DNA of 64,000 nucleotides from Mactra quadrangularis (GCA_025267735.1 CM046307.1:3457258-3521257), one strand, 5' to 3'; numbered from the stretch's first letter, positions 8,938 through 19,974 are shown. Made by a program: numbers and translations. The notes: generated by a model not told the origin, from the letters alone.

Positions 8938-10499
8938 TATCACCACACAAAAAATTAGAAAGCTGTATATTTCTTGTAAGTAATTAGTTATTTAGTTTGA
9001 TAAACATGTACGTTAAAATTTGGAAGAAAATCTACGCCCACTCTCTCATTGTCTGCAACATTAACCAAGGTAAAAAGTGCAAATACCCCAAAATACACAG
9101 GGAATGTTAAGTTTCAATTTACATATAGATGAGAAAAAAGAAACAAAACTGATTTTTTATATTTGAAAGTATTTGAAGATAAAGACTACACATTTAGAAC
9201 AAGTTTGATATGAATAATATGGTTTTGTTGACCCTAAAATGAAAATTATATACATTTGTAATTGGAAACCAGGGCTACGGACTCTACACGGTAATTCATA
9301 TCACCACTAGAAAAATTAGAAAAATGTATATTTCTCATAAATGAATTAATAATAAGTTTGATATACATGTATTTATCAATTTGGAAGAGAATCTACAGTG
9401 ACTCTCATTGTCTGCAACATTTACCAAGGTCAAAAGTGCAAATACCCAAAAATACACAGGAATGTTAAGTTTCAATTTACATTTAAATGAGAAAAAAGAA
9501 ACAAAACTGATTTTTTTATATTTGAAAGATGTAGACAACACATTTAGAACAAGTGCAATGTGAATAATCATATGTTTCGTGGCCCAATGAAGAAAATCAT
9601 AAAATGAACATCAGGGGCTACGGACTCTACATACTGTCTTGATGGTATTTAGTAGATTAAACAAAGTAGTTAAATGTAAATTGACCTGTGGAATGATATT
9701 CTTTTGATACAGTATTAATTTTATGACTTTTGAAAAAGTAAGCAATCATAGGAAGAAACAATTCCTTTATTTTACTTGAGAAAACATGAAAAATGTATGT
9801 TTCTTAGTAACATAAAATGTCGAAACAAAACAAAGTCCAGAATTTTCAATCTGTTCTATGTATATTTCAACACAAAATCTATCAAATAAATTATCTCTAT
9901 ACATATATAAGTTTGTAAGTAAAAAATACAAAAGAATAAATTATGTGAAAATTAACATGGGGCTACGGACTCTACACCACACAAGTATCTTTTTCTATCA
10001 CATATTTAAAGAGGTTTGTTTGGTTTTTAAGTGTAATTATCCTTAAAAAAACAATTAACTTCAACTTACAAACACTACAAATATATATTTAAGTATCTTC
10101 TGAAATGTCTAATGTATCAGTTTGACCATTAAAGAAATCTATCAGAAAATTCATAAATTACGTCAAATTTAGCATTATTTTCAACAGAATAAAGATTGTC
10201 AAGACCTACAGTATTTATATGCATAGCTAGTCAGCACAGGTACGAAACTAAGACAATTAGAAAAGTTTTATAATTGTCCTGTATGAAAAAAGTAATAAAT
10301 ATAGCAGGGGCTACGGACTCTACAGGGCTACGGACAGCAATTATTTGTCTTTAGATTTTTTTTGTTCTTCTTCTGATTTAATTCCTTTCCTGCATTACCT
10401 ATATGCCACCACCAAAAACAGAAAACGTAATAAAACAGCAGCTATGTTTCTTTATATAAAATCAGCACACAGTTTAAAACAGGGGCTACGGACTCTACA
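8938..10499 (+). repeat. Motif-punctuated tandem array, copy 1 (continued)
   Basis: The motif GGGGCTACGGACTCTACA or its GGGCTACGG form occurs at 9272-9288, 9615-9632, 9959-9976, 10307-10324 (followed by a partial at 10325-10335) and 10482-10499. Spacings are 343, 344, 348 and 175 bp, so the last is about half a unit. The first two spacers (from 8938 and from 9289) are clear homologues of each other, both starting GGTAATTCATATCACCAC. Later spacers look unrelated, while the motif stays the same. Almost every motif is preceded by CAG or AG. I find no credible coding frame. The array partly recurs at 62168-64000. Confidence 0.8.
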
Positions 10500-11571
10500 T
10501 AAAATTTGCTATGTTCAGTATGTATTTTCCGAAAAGAAAATGCTATGCTCAAAAAAAACTTCATTTGCGTTAAGTAAAAATAATTATAAACTGTAATAGT
10601 AAAAAGGAGATACAAGTGAAATAAAGCAGTAACATAGTTTTAAAGTCTGTCAAAGATGGTAACGTAAAATTCTTACTTTCGTTACAAGGGTACATGTTTA
10701 CTCTTTCATGAATATTTTCTTAAATATTGATTATATATAACTTTCGTAAAAAATACCGTATACCTGAATGTTAGTCAGAGATAGAAAACACATCAAAGTA
10801 ACTGTAACAAACAAGAACTTTTCAAAACAACTGATGAAAAAAGAACAAAACCTCAGTGAGACTCAAAAACAGTGTAAAAACAGGGTTTTTAGGGAATGTA
10901 ATCCTAAATAATTCAAAAAATGATATTAGAACATATGTAAAACTATACATAATCAGAAAGCTCTCAAGATAACGTGTTGGAAAAAAATACTCTTCATTTA
11001 ATTTAAACTTACATTTTCAGAATATTTCAATGTAACATTGGCAAAATCAAAAGGACCCATTTATCTTGGCTTAGCCGATAAGCATTTTAAGAACGTAGAC
11101 GTATAAAGAAAACGTTTGTCTCATTTCTAATGGAATTGCATTGTTTTTACAATTAAGAAATTGTCTAAAGCGAAAGTAATATCCACACAGGAAGACGGTC
11201 GTAAGCTTTCATTACAATTTTACTATGAAGTTGATTTGTTTTCATGTCGCTTCAAACGCTATTGGCTCCTAATGGAAAGGTTATCAAGTACATTTGTGTG
11301 TGGTAACGGTACGGGTGTACTGGCTGAGATATTTGGATAATACTGTCATGGAGGTACATGTACAGACTAGGGCTGCATTTGGAACTCCTCGGCCATTCGC
11401 TACGAATAACCTCAGACATATTTAGGCGCCATTTTGAAACTACCGATGTTGAAGTAAACACATACACGATCGTTTAGGCGATGAGTGACGTTTCGTTTTT
11501 AGTTCGTAAATTTGAAATAACACTGTTCAATGATATCGCTGAACAATATTTGGTTCAATATATAACATAGA
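10500..11571. other. Intron sequence, no strong feature
   Basis: AT-rich up to about 11220. The stretch 11340-11490 is GC-richer and contains ACGATCGTTTAGGCGATG, the reverse complement of which occurs near 27288, so it is probably a fragment of a dispersed repeat. Confidence 0.3.
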
Positions 11572-11902
11572 CTAGATGGGAGCCCGTGCAAGCACGGGCT
11601 TTAGCAAACTCCTCACAGTGCTTATACTTAAATTTGATAAAGGGAGATAACCGCTGCGGGGAGTTTGGTTTGACGTGTCTATTTTTAGTTTTATCTAGAA
11701 CTATTTTTAGACACAAAAAACCCAATACTTTTGTTGATTTTTTGGCAGTTTTTGCAAATATCAAGAGGCTTTGTCAAAATAGAATTGTCAACTTGATATG
11801 CCGGTACATGTATATAGGTGCTCCAGCGACACACAAAAGATTTATTCAAAGCTGCGCAGTTTCTTCCACGAAACAGGAAACTCGCAAATTTAATAGTATA
11901 GA
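11572..11902 (-). mobile_element. Non-autonomous Helitron (HeliMini type)
   Basis: Read on the minus strand, the element starts TCTATACTATTAAATTTGCG (from 11902 downwards). It ends with a 9-bp-stem hairpin (AGCCCGTGC / GCACGGGCT, 11581-11600) followed by a short spacer and CTAG at 11572-11575. It sits exactly between A (11571) and T (11903), with no target duplication and no inverted repeats. These are the hallmarks of rolling-circle Helitrons: 5' TC, 3' hairpin plus CTRR, insertion in AT. At 331 bp it has no Rep/helicase. Its interior shares a GGGAGATAACCGCTGCGGGG-like stretch with a decayed copy near 29724. Confidence 0.88.
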
Positions 11903-12904
11903 TTTATATGTTTGACAAAGATCTGTGTGTAGTGTACTAAAAGAACTTTTTTGCATAACCGTTACGAGTTCCGCCTGTGCTTCGCCTCGCGTAGGTAGTA
12001 AAATCCCAAGCCGCCATGGTACAAATTCTTCCGAGATTATTCATTCATAAAAGGTCGAGGTGTTCTGAATGTAGGGTTGTATACCGGTACTTTTTACCGA
12101 TGCGAATTTCGATATTCACTATCTCTAAATACTGCCTCACACCTCACGAGTATAATGGGCAGATCACTTCAGAGACTAGTGAGATTGAAGATAAAACTGG
12201 GAGAAAGTTCTCCCGGGGACAGGAGAATGAAAGTGTTAACATATTAAGAATAGTGCAAGATTAAAACATAAAATCTATTGTCTGATCCTGGTATGGGAGT
12301 TGGGCCACTGCCTACCTGAATTGGCATATCTTTGAATTATCATTTACTGATTAAATGTTATTATTTTATTTATTTGTATTTAATACACACAAAGTAAGCA
12401 TTGCATTATCATATTTTAATCAAAATATTAATGTAAAATCAAGGACTTTGATATACATAGAAAACCAGAATATTGAAATACGTAAAAACACATAATTTGC
12501 ATAAATTTGCATAATTAATTGATCTGATCAATCTGAAATGAGCACCTTATGATAGAAATACCCTAAAAAACAACGGTATGGATACAGATTTTAAATTCCT
12601 ACCACAGATGGTTATTGATCAGCGAAAACATAATTTCGATAATGGCGGACTTAATTTGCAAGTTATGCAAATTCATCTAACAGGGTGTCATCACTTGGAT
12701 TCTTTTTCAGTTCAGCGCCGTTCAAATATATAGAAACTGCAAAAAAATGTTTGTGGGAACGTAAATGCACTGTTTACCTAAAATATGGCATTTTACTGCA
12801 GAACTACGATGAGGATAGGCCTGTGCCCTTTTCCCCGGGGAAAGATTAGCCAGTGGATTGGCCTGTTGTGTACATTGGTACTGACTAAGTCTTGGTATAT
12901 ATAC
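11903..12904. other. Intron sequence with a dispersed-repeat fragment
   Basis: A stretch at about 12025-12077 (CCGAGATTATTCATTCAT followed by GGTCGAGGTGTTCTGAATG) recurs inverted at about 27062-27115 and, diverged, at 34209-34253. Its role is unknown. Otherwise no feature is seen. Confidence 0.35.
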
Positions 12905-13054
12905 CTGATCAAGTAAATTATTCTGTTTAGCCAACGTTTCCAACTCTTCATCTTTTTCTTCCATTACTTTAACATCATGTTTAATAGCACGTAATAATGA
13001 TAATTGCTCTTCTACACTTAATGATGTGCGAGCATCGACAGCACCTGGGTTAGT
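12905..13054 (-). CDS. Exon of PI3K regulatory subunit-like gene (start of inter-SH2 helix)
   Basis: Minus-strand exon of exactly 50 codons, phase 0 at both ends. The acceptor is ATAATTTCAG and the donor GTATAT. It reads TNPGAVDARTSLSVEEQ, then a charged heptad-patterned helix containing MEEKDEELETLAKQN and ending NLLDQ. It follows the SH2 exon 14434-14596 directly in phase. In p85/p55 proteins the N-terminal SH2 domain is likewise followed by a short linker and the long antiparallel inter-SH2 coiled coil. The charged pattern EKxxExxxL matches the corresponding part of p85. An in-frame ATG within the helix is unlikely to be used as a start. Good exon; the assignment rests on architecture and register, not a search. 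Confidence 0.68.
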
Positions 13055-13699
13055 CTGAAATTATCAAATAAAAAAAACGTAGTACTACATTTTGTTATAT
13101 TATTGTGAAGTTTTACTGTGTACGGGTTCCTTCATTTAATTTTTCTTCTGACGCACAGTAGTAAGAAACTGTTTAAAGACATCGCCAATACTAAACTGTG
13201 TTCGAAGTGTCTCTCTACATGTATATGCTTAGTCAGACTAAACCCCGAGCGGCATGTGTCTGCTTGCATACATCGTACTCGCATATTTTTCCGAAGACAT
13301 TGTTGTATATAGAATATTTAACACAGATTGTGGTCCAAGCTGATCTTGAACCCATGACCTTTCGAGTTTACAAGTCTTATTTCCTTGAAATTTAATGGCT
13401 GCCGTTATTGCATGCAAGAACTGTGTGCTTATAAATATAATCTTCAACGATAGAAATATACTCGAGTTGAAATTACGTCTAAGATTTCATTATTTTGAGA
13501 GGTCTGAAGCGTCGATGTTCTAGGTTATCTTCGATTATAATCCAACATTATATTCATTAGCAAACAAAGTCGAAGGGTGTGCCTTATAATGACTTTTAGA
13601 AGCTCAGTCATTGTATGGCTTGAAGATTATTGCAGTTTGACAATTAAAATGCAATATTTCCTACTTATTCATTCGAGTTAACGCATTGTGAGAAAATAC

Positions 13700-14345
13700 A
13701 TGTGTGGTCATTGTACGATGACCAGCTCACCTAATCTAGCTTTCCTTGATTTCTGTTTATAACTAGTACTCATCTAAACACATACAAGGCCATTTTCGTA
13801 CCCCTAGGTTATCATGATTCTCGATCTAGTATCGAGAATCTTACTAGACTCTGGGAACGAGAATGCACTATCCTTGATCGGTGTATATTGCTATTGCATA
13901 CTTCATGGGACTATCAAAGTGATTAAAGCAATCAAACAGCAGGACTGGTGTAATGTATGTGTAGCTTGACCCTAGATTATGTGTCACCTTGGTTACAGAA
14001 AGTACTATCACTATCTTATATTTTAGACGAAGGCGGTATGTAAGCAACAATTTGATTAGTTGATATTTTTATCGCCAGATGTCGCTTGTCGCGATTTTTT
14101 GCTAAAGAATTTAGATTGGTCGATATCGGCCAACATTATGACGCTTCATTCCTGAAATTGGCCGTGTGGCGCCAGAGTATCGAGAATCTTACTAGGCTCT
14201 GGGAACGAGACTGATACAAGGCTGACAACTTTTCAATATTATTAGTGGAGGAAAATTGACATTATTATCGAATTTTCAAGGAAGGGTATATCCAGTTCGA
14301 GTGAGACTCAAAACAGCAAACCCACAGGCACGCTTAGTTCGAAAT
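13700..14345 (-). mobile_element. tRNA-derived SINE split by a later insertion
   Basis: The body (TCCTTGATTTCTGTTTATAA, then TGGAGGAAAATTGACATTAT) matches minus-strand SINEs at 35668-35940 and 54185-54420, with the degenerate tRNA-like head at the right end. It is split by the element at 13791-14213, so only the flanks belong to the SINE. Ends are approximate. Confidence 0.6.
13791..14213. mobile_element. hAT- or MULE-like MITE nested in the SINE
   Basis: A 423-bp insertion flanked by ATACAAGGC at 13782-13790 and 14214-14222 (9 bp; 8 bp if one base is chance). Imperfect terminal inverted repeats of about 40 bp start CATTTTCGTACCC and end GGGAACGAGACTG. The stretch GTATCGAGAATCTTACTAG occurs near both ends in direct orientation. 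CA/TG termini with an 8-9-bp duplication suggest hAT or Mutator relatives. No coding capacity. Confidence 0.75.
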
Positions 14346-14433
14346 CCTACAAGTACTCTGCCATAGACACATGTAAAGTGTTTTTGGTGAAAATAAAATA
14401 TAGTGTTACAATTGTATAGGAATATTTACTTAC

Positions 14434-14596
14434 ACCTGGTTTTACAGCTGGGAAGATCAGAGTATTGCCAGTGATTGTAGGTGACATATTGTAGGCGTCT
14501 AAAGCATCGTCTAGTGACACAAAACCTAATGGTTCAGTAAAACCATAAAACCCTTCCTTATGATATATATTTACTGTTTTGGTGTTTCCTTTGAAC
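14434..14596 (-). CDS. Exon of PI3K regulatory subunit-like gene (C-terminal half of SH2)
   Basis: Minus-strand exon of 163 bp, with acceptor AAACATTAG and canonical donor GTAAGT. The first base completes an Arg codon split with exon 16551-16687; the exon ends in phase 0. It reads FKGNTKTVNIYHKEGFYGF, TEPLGFVSLDDALDAY, then ITGNTLIFPAVKPG. This aligns with the p85 N-terminal SH2 stretch IKIYHRDGKYGF...PLTF...VVELINHY...LLYPV. The exon border (after TLVYR, before FKGN) matches, from memory, the vertebrate p85 border after TLTLR. The hydrophobic core (IYH, YGF, PL) is kept. Together the two exons give a complete SH2 of about 100 residues. Confidence 0.75.
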
Positions 14597-14750
14597 CTAA
14601 TGTTTATATATAGAAAACAAGTGTTAATATATTTGTAAATGTTATAGATATACAATACTGTTCACTAGTTCACTGAGAGAAGACAGAGGAGTGATACAAG
14701 TAATGTCAACGAACGACCAATTAAAATCATGTCTGTGACACACTATTGTA

Positions 14751-15008
14751 CGGAGCCCCTACAGTGACATTTTGGAATACTCTTTTTTCACTTTGTTTTC
14801 GTTTCTACGAAATATTGCTTCGTTTTTACAAAATAATTATTGCGTTTTCAAGTACGAAATATTATTTCGAAAAAAAAGTTTTGTAAAAACGAAACACATG
14901 TAATAATTCGTAAAAACAAAAAAAAACATATTATATTGTACATTTAAACGAAATAAAAGTGAAAATAAAAATAAAAATACATTTCAAAATGTCACTTTAG
15001 GGGCTCCG
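14751..15008. mobile_element. Tc1/mariner-type MITE, CGGAGCCCC family, copy 1
   Basis: A 258-bp element flanked by TA (14749-14750, 15009-15010). The terminal inverted repeats begin CGGAGCCCCTACAGTGACAT and end with the near complement (AAAATGTCACTTTAGGGGCTCCG). The middle is A/T-rich with repeated ACGAAATAATT-like pieces. A diverged, longer copy lies at 19975-20352. Non-coding. Confidence 0.85.
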
Positions 15009-15149
15009 TACTTTTGCTATATTGCAGCGGAAATAAAATTGATGGCCCATTTTTACCTCGGGTGTTTTTAACGCTGTAGCAACACATTATAAAATTATAT
15101 GTCATGTCTTACCTGGGTAGTCAGTCAACCTACTCGTCGTTCTTGGAAA

Positions 15150-15385
15150 AGCTATATTTCTGGATCAAGCTGTTAACCAGTAACTACAATGTATGTGCAT
15201 ACTTCCGACAGCGACTGACAACTGCCCTACATAATTTAGAGCCCGTTGTAGGAGTTAGATTGGCCATAGAAATTATTTAATTACCAAGCTACACGAAAGT
15301 ATGTCTCGCCTTGGAATTAAGCTATGATCCCTGAAACATGTAGGTTGTGTGCTGACGACTGAGCTAGCCGGGCGGCTTGTCTAAT
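15150..15385 (-). mobile_element. tRNA-derived SINE, same family as 2905-3190
   Basis: Read on the minus strand it starts with a tRNA-like head containing a box A-like GGCTAGCTCAGTCG. It continues through AGACATACTTTCGTGTAGCT and CTCCTAC, then a body with GTCAGTCGCTGTCGGAAGTA, parallel to the plus-strand copy at 2905-3190. Box B is decayed. Confidence 0.65.
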
Positions 15386-15479
15386 TGCAATGTAACGAAA
15401 CGGATAATAGGTATTGTGGATTGGTTTAAGACCTTCAAGGTCTTATAGGTCCTACTGGTTATGTTAACGATTCTCTAGT

Positions 15480-15638
15480 AGTGTTCAGTTAGTTGTTCGA
15501 AGAAATAGAACCAAAATAACCGTTGCTGTTGGCCCAAAATGATGGAACGCTCTCCAATATTACTTAAAATCCATATCAACGAAAGAAAATTTCAGAAAAA
15601 ATATGGAAACTTATTTATTCTTAAAATTTCATAGATAA
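15480..15638 (+). pseudogene. LINE reverse-transcriptase C-terminal relic
   Basis: One frame reads SVQLVVRRNRTKITVAVGPK, a stop, WNAL, then LKSISTKENFRKNMETYLF and a stop. The pattern GPKxWNxLP...S...FKxxxKTYLF is the usual tail of CR1/L2/Jockey-type LINE polymerases in animals. It is 5'-truncated and has an internal stop, so it is dead. It does not derive from the intact LINE at 3427, whose tail is different. Confidence 0.6.
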
Positions 15639-15957
15639 ACAATAAATGTTTTCACACTTTATGTGATTCAATGTGAAGCACAATCGAATATAATGACTAT
15701 AATAATGTTTTCAGCTAAATAAATGGACTTTGTTGATGTCGGTAATATTGTTGAAAACGTTCATACACAAAGATAGACAATGTAGGAGACACGAAGTATA
15801 ATGTATGTTAGAGTTACTTCCCCTTTTAAAACGTGGTTTGAGAGGTTCAAGAACGGTAGAGTAGTGTTTTAAAATCAGTTTTGGAAACTTTACGGTTCAA
15901 TGTATAAAGATAATATCCAGACTGTAAAATTTTCTTGAGTCAATGCATGGAGTAGAA

Positions 15958-16105
15958 ATAGTCGTCTAGTGGTACGACGTGCGCTTAGTGAGCAAGGGGT
16001 ACAGGATTCAAAACCCACAAGTAACACGGTAAACTTCCTTGAGGAAGATACTTCATTACAGTTGTTCCACTTCACCTAGATGTTTTTTGGTACTGTGTTG
16101 GCCAT
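15958..16105 (+). mobile_element. tRNA-derived SINE (CTTCCTTGA family)
   Basis: The tRNA-like head includes CGTCTAGTGGTACGACG (box A region) and GGATTCAAAACCC (decayed box B). The body ACTTCCTTGAGGAAGATACT...TGTTCCACTTCACC matches SINEs at 53491-53640 (minus) and 57925-58070 (plus). Confidence 0.6.
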
Positions 16106-16550
16106 GCACCTGTTTGAAAGGGATTTCAATGATCAGGGGTTATGGTTTTAAAAATGCATTTCGGCTATATATGGGGATGTATATGAAAGCAGACTTTAAA
16201 CGGCACCTAATTTTGAACTTTCTATCGATAGAGTGATAAGTTTTGTTTTAATTTATGGCCACATATAACAGTACAGTAAAAATCCACTTTTAGGACCATC
16301 ACAATCGATGGTCATTTTCTTTTACAATTTGGGACTTAAAAATCTTCAAACATTGCATTACTTTGCAATTATAACCAACGTGGTATTTATATAAGAACTT
16401 TACTGTAATAAATAAATTCCGCAAACTTATATTGTTTTCTTGATTATTAGTCAGGACACTGTTTTTTCAGCGGACTGCTAACTCGGGTGGTACAGTACTT
16501 TGATAAAATGATAAAACATAATCTATTATACATAGTACTTTAATTCTTAC

Positions 16551-16687
16551 CTATATACTAAAGTAAGATCCATACAGCCCAATGGTTTATAAACAAGAAA
16601 TGTTCCATTACAACTTTGTTCTATGTAATCATCTACAAGCTGTTGGCTACATTCACCCCAATACCATGTTCTATCTTCTTTGTCATT
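16551..16687 (-). CDS. Exon of PI3K regulatory subunit-like gene (N-terminal half of SH2, Arg lost)
   Basis: Minus-strand exon of 137 bp, with acceptor TCTATTACAG and donor GTAAGA. It reads NDKEDRTWYWGECSQQLV, then IEQSCNGTFLVYKPLG and ends MDLTLVYR. WYWGE plus GTFLV is the characteristic start of the p85/p55 N-terminal SH2 (WYWGDIS...GTFLVR). The residue at the invariant βB5 Arg is Tyr here (GTFLVY). That Arg normally contacts the phosphate of phosphotyrosine, so canonical binding should be lost or greatly weakened. The αA helix also lacks the usual basic pattern. Phase 0 start fits an upstream exon ending in ATG TCG at 20486. Either a diverged paralogue with a non-canonical SH2 or an early pseudogene; intact borders and frame favour a gene. 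Confidence 0.76.
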
Positions 16688-19676
16688 CTGTAATAGAATA
16701 AGTGGTGTGGTTTTTTTAACAAGGCGAGTCTATTTAACAAAATATTAGCCTAACTATAACAAGGATTGGTGAATATACAATGAATCTTGTGTTAAGAGAC
16801 CACTCAAGGGAAAGACTAAAAGTAGCCGTTTAAGACAATACAAATGTATTTAGAAATATTCTTTTATAATCAAAAAATAAAAACTAGAGAGTAATATCTA
16901 CACTCTTATTTACTGAGCCACACTGAATAATTAATTTTGTACTTTGACCATGGAGAGGATGTGTATAGGCATTATATGCCTGTTATCCAATCCTATTCAT
17001 TGAATAAAATATGTATTAAATTAAATAATTAATTTTGTTTTTACAAGAATAAATGCATTGAAACTGCTACACAATAATGTGAACTCATATATTTCCTCTA
17101 TAAGCGGATGGATCCAAAACTAAGGGTACCATGCATGCCATATTTTGAAAATTTATAAATATATACATATAGTAACTATTCTTTTTTTGAAGGTAAGCAC
17201 AAATGTCAAACCAAACCTACAATATATTCTATAGTTTGTACAAAAAATACACGGTTTGTATAAACAAAACAATGAACTAATCTACGAGAAGGGATGCTTA
17301 TGTTGACAATAACATATATTTACGAGTGTCTTGTTGGTGTAATGGTAAGGCTGTCTACCATTACAAACATGATTAACCAAGGGGTGGTGGTTTATACGTC
17401 ATACTAATTTTGTTAAAATGAATTAGACAACGGTGCCCCCTCTCAGCCAATCAAATTGCTTAAAAAGTGTTTGATAAATCTCATACCACACGGTTAAGTG
17501 TTTGATATTATCAGACCGTTTTTTTCCGTGCTTAAAACTCGAGAAAACAGTGCGCGAAAGTATGGGGTGGATCCAGACTTTTCAAGTTAGGTGCACACTA
17601 AGAACAAAACGCAATGTTATAGTTTGTATTCAAAGCGGCAATGAAAAAAGGAAAGATTTTATTCATGGTCTCATTGGTCGACTAGCATAAGTCATGAAAT
17701 AGTACAATCCATTGTAAAAAGTCTAGATCCACCCCATTATCAGTTTAAATACAATCAACTGCTGAGTATATATATGTAGATTTCCAAGGTGAAATGTTTC
17801 AACAAGCTTATCTGTATTAATTTGAAAGCAAACCAAAGTTTTGAGAAATTAACTGTTAATTTATTTTAATTTAAGTCCTCACAAGAATTAATACTTTGTC
17901 ACTGTACCACAATAGTATGGACTCATGTGCCATGTTTTGAAAATTGATGAAGTGGACTGGATTGTTTTATTTTAACGTTAACACTTACACGTAATGTTAT
18001 TTTGTACACATACCGTACTGGTTTGAAATTTGCGTACCTCTAACTATGTAATTTTGCAGATTATGTGATATATATATAAATGTGAAACTGCATTGGCACC
18101 ATTTCCTGTCTATTATACCCCTCGTGATATGATTGTTAGAAGTAAGAGATTTGTGGAAAGGAACTCGATGGGCAATTGTTTTGAGAAATTCCAACTAAAT
18201 AAATTAACCTATAGTAAATGTGTAACAGATTAGATACTTCGGTCAATTACATTAGGAACTAATAGGAGCAAATAGGATCTAATTTTATTTAACTGATAGT
18301 CAAATATAATTAAGTATGCCTTCTTACTTTAAGTGTTTTGAGGGGAATTAAATGAGACAGGAAATAAAGCGCCATGATCGTGCGACCACATGCACGACTC
18401 ATGCAGATCGGTTCGTCTCCATTCCGAGACAAACACCAAAATCAACAGCGTAAGCCAACTCCTAGCAAAACATTAACAGCTCTGGTAACCAAGCCTTATT
18501 TCCATTCTCTATGAGGCAAACGCTTGGCTATATGTATGACATTTAAGTCAAAATAACGACATACACATTAAAACTGTGATGTTTTCTATCAAAAGTTAAA
18601 TACTAACGAATTGGTTGTCATAGTAAGCAGTTTATTATGTCAATTAAATTCAATTGGTGTCTAATTCTGTCTTACTTAAGCTTGCAGATTCTTTGTTTAT
18701 TATTTAACTAGATATTTAAATAGTGTTACAAAAATATATTGAAGACTTATCAAATTAATCAAAAACAAAATTTATACAGTCACGCGTTATATTTTGTGTA
18801 TTTCTATACCCTGTGTTTAAAATCATAAGCATGCCCCCGGGGCGTATATTTAAAATTATCTAATACGATTTACATAGGCAAGGGAGTTAAATAGGATCTA
18901 AGCACTTGCCATTGTTGCCTCCCTTTGTGCCAATTTAATGTAGTTTTTAATTACAAATAGTAAGACTTTTAAGCTTTTTAAATCTTGACCGTACTATTTT
19001 CTTATTTTTTCTATATTTTTCTTTTCGTACTTTTTATCTTACATTATTTTTATGAGAAATATGGTCTAAATTGAATGTTCACACGTTTACTAGTTATAAC
19101 AATGTTAGAAAGTGATGAAATATATAAAACAATAACATGTACTTACAGCCTAATAGCGCTCTTGGTTAGCCAAAACAGTATTTAGTTCTGTGATAAAGAA
19201 TTATTCCTATGACGAATCACCACAGTGATTATTCAAAAAATGATTGTTAATTTGAATCCTTTATAATTATTTAACTGCATATTACGTACATGGGCACATT
19301 AATAATATTTACATTCATGAATAACTCTATCTAATTGTGTTTATGAGTTTTAATTAGCTTTCGCACGAAATTCTCGACTCAAAATTTAATATCGTTTGTT
19401 TAAGTTAAAGGCCCACTATATTATTCTGAGTTTTATGTGGCTAAAAGATGGTAATAGTATAAACCCGTGACAAAATAAATGAAAATGGACATTATAAACT
19501 TATAATTTCATACCCGTTGTCTAAGTCGGATAGAATACTCGTAGCAGTTTGATATGGGATTTATCAACTCGCTTCGCTCGTTTCATTTTTTATGTTTACT
19601 CAAACACGTTTTGTTATTTTGTACGAACTATACTGTCAAGTTAAATTTATCATACATATTTTACTATTTCATACGG
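16688..19676. other. Large intron of the SH2 gene
   Basis: No exon or clear transposon recognised. Around 17330-17395 a degenerate tRNA-like stretch (GTTGGTGTAATGGTAAGG) may be a SINE relic. The rest is AT-rich. Confidence 0.35.
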
Positions 19677-19972
19677 CAGGGGCGGATCCAGGATTTTTTT
19701 CTAGAGGGGTCCGAACTTTTATAGGGGAGGCAAACTTTTCTAGGGGGTCCAAACCTCGAACCACAACCACATTATACACATTTTGCAGAAAAAAATGCAC
19801 CATATTGATAATAAATACTACATAACCATTAAATCTTTGTTAAGCACCGAAAAAAAATGCTTTATGCTACTTAAAATTGACTTACAGGCAAGAAATACAC
19901 TAATGGACAGGTACATTTTCCAAATTCTAGGGGGGTCCGGTCCCCCCAGACCCCCCGCTGGATCCGCCCATG
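19677..19972. mobile_element. hAT-like MITE, GGGGCGGATCC family, copy 1
   Basis: A 296-bp element starting CAGGGGCGGATCCAGGAT and ending GCTGGATCCGCCCATG, with G-runs inside the left end and C-runs inside the right. TACGG occurs on both sides (19672-19676, 19973-19977), but the right one doubles as the start of the neighbouring TA element, so the duplication is uncertain. The second copy is at 56283-56567. CAGG/CCTG-like termini suggest hAT. Confidence 0.72.
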
Positions 19973-19974
19973 TA

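Noticed and set aside
9335..9571. Minus-strand frame (…FWVFALLTLVNVADNES…) that recurs at 62779-62982
   Set aside because: Recurs only because the array spacer is duplicated; the homologous first spacer breaks the frame.
9272..10499. CRISPR-like reading of the 18-nt motif array
   Set aside because: Spacers are about 340 bp rather than 25-50, some spacers are homologous, the context is eukaryotic, and there are no cas genes.
9272..10499. Micro-exon reading of the motif (18 nt, after CAG)
   Set aside because: Acceptor-like CAG is frequent, but downstream GT donors are at different distances or absent, so a consistent exon cannot be drawn.
11586..11915. 109-codon plus-strand frame
   Set aside because: Covers the non-coding Helitron on the opposite strand; no domain.
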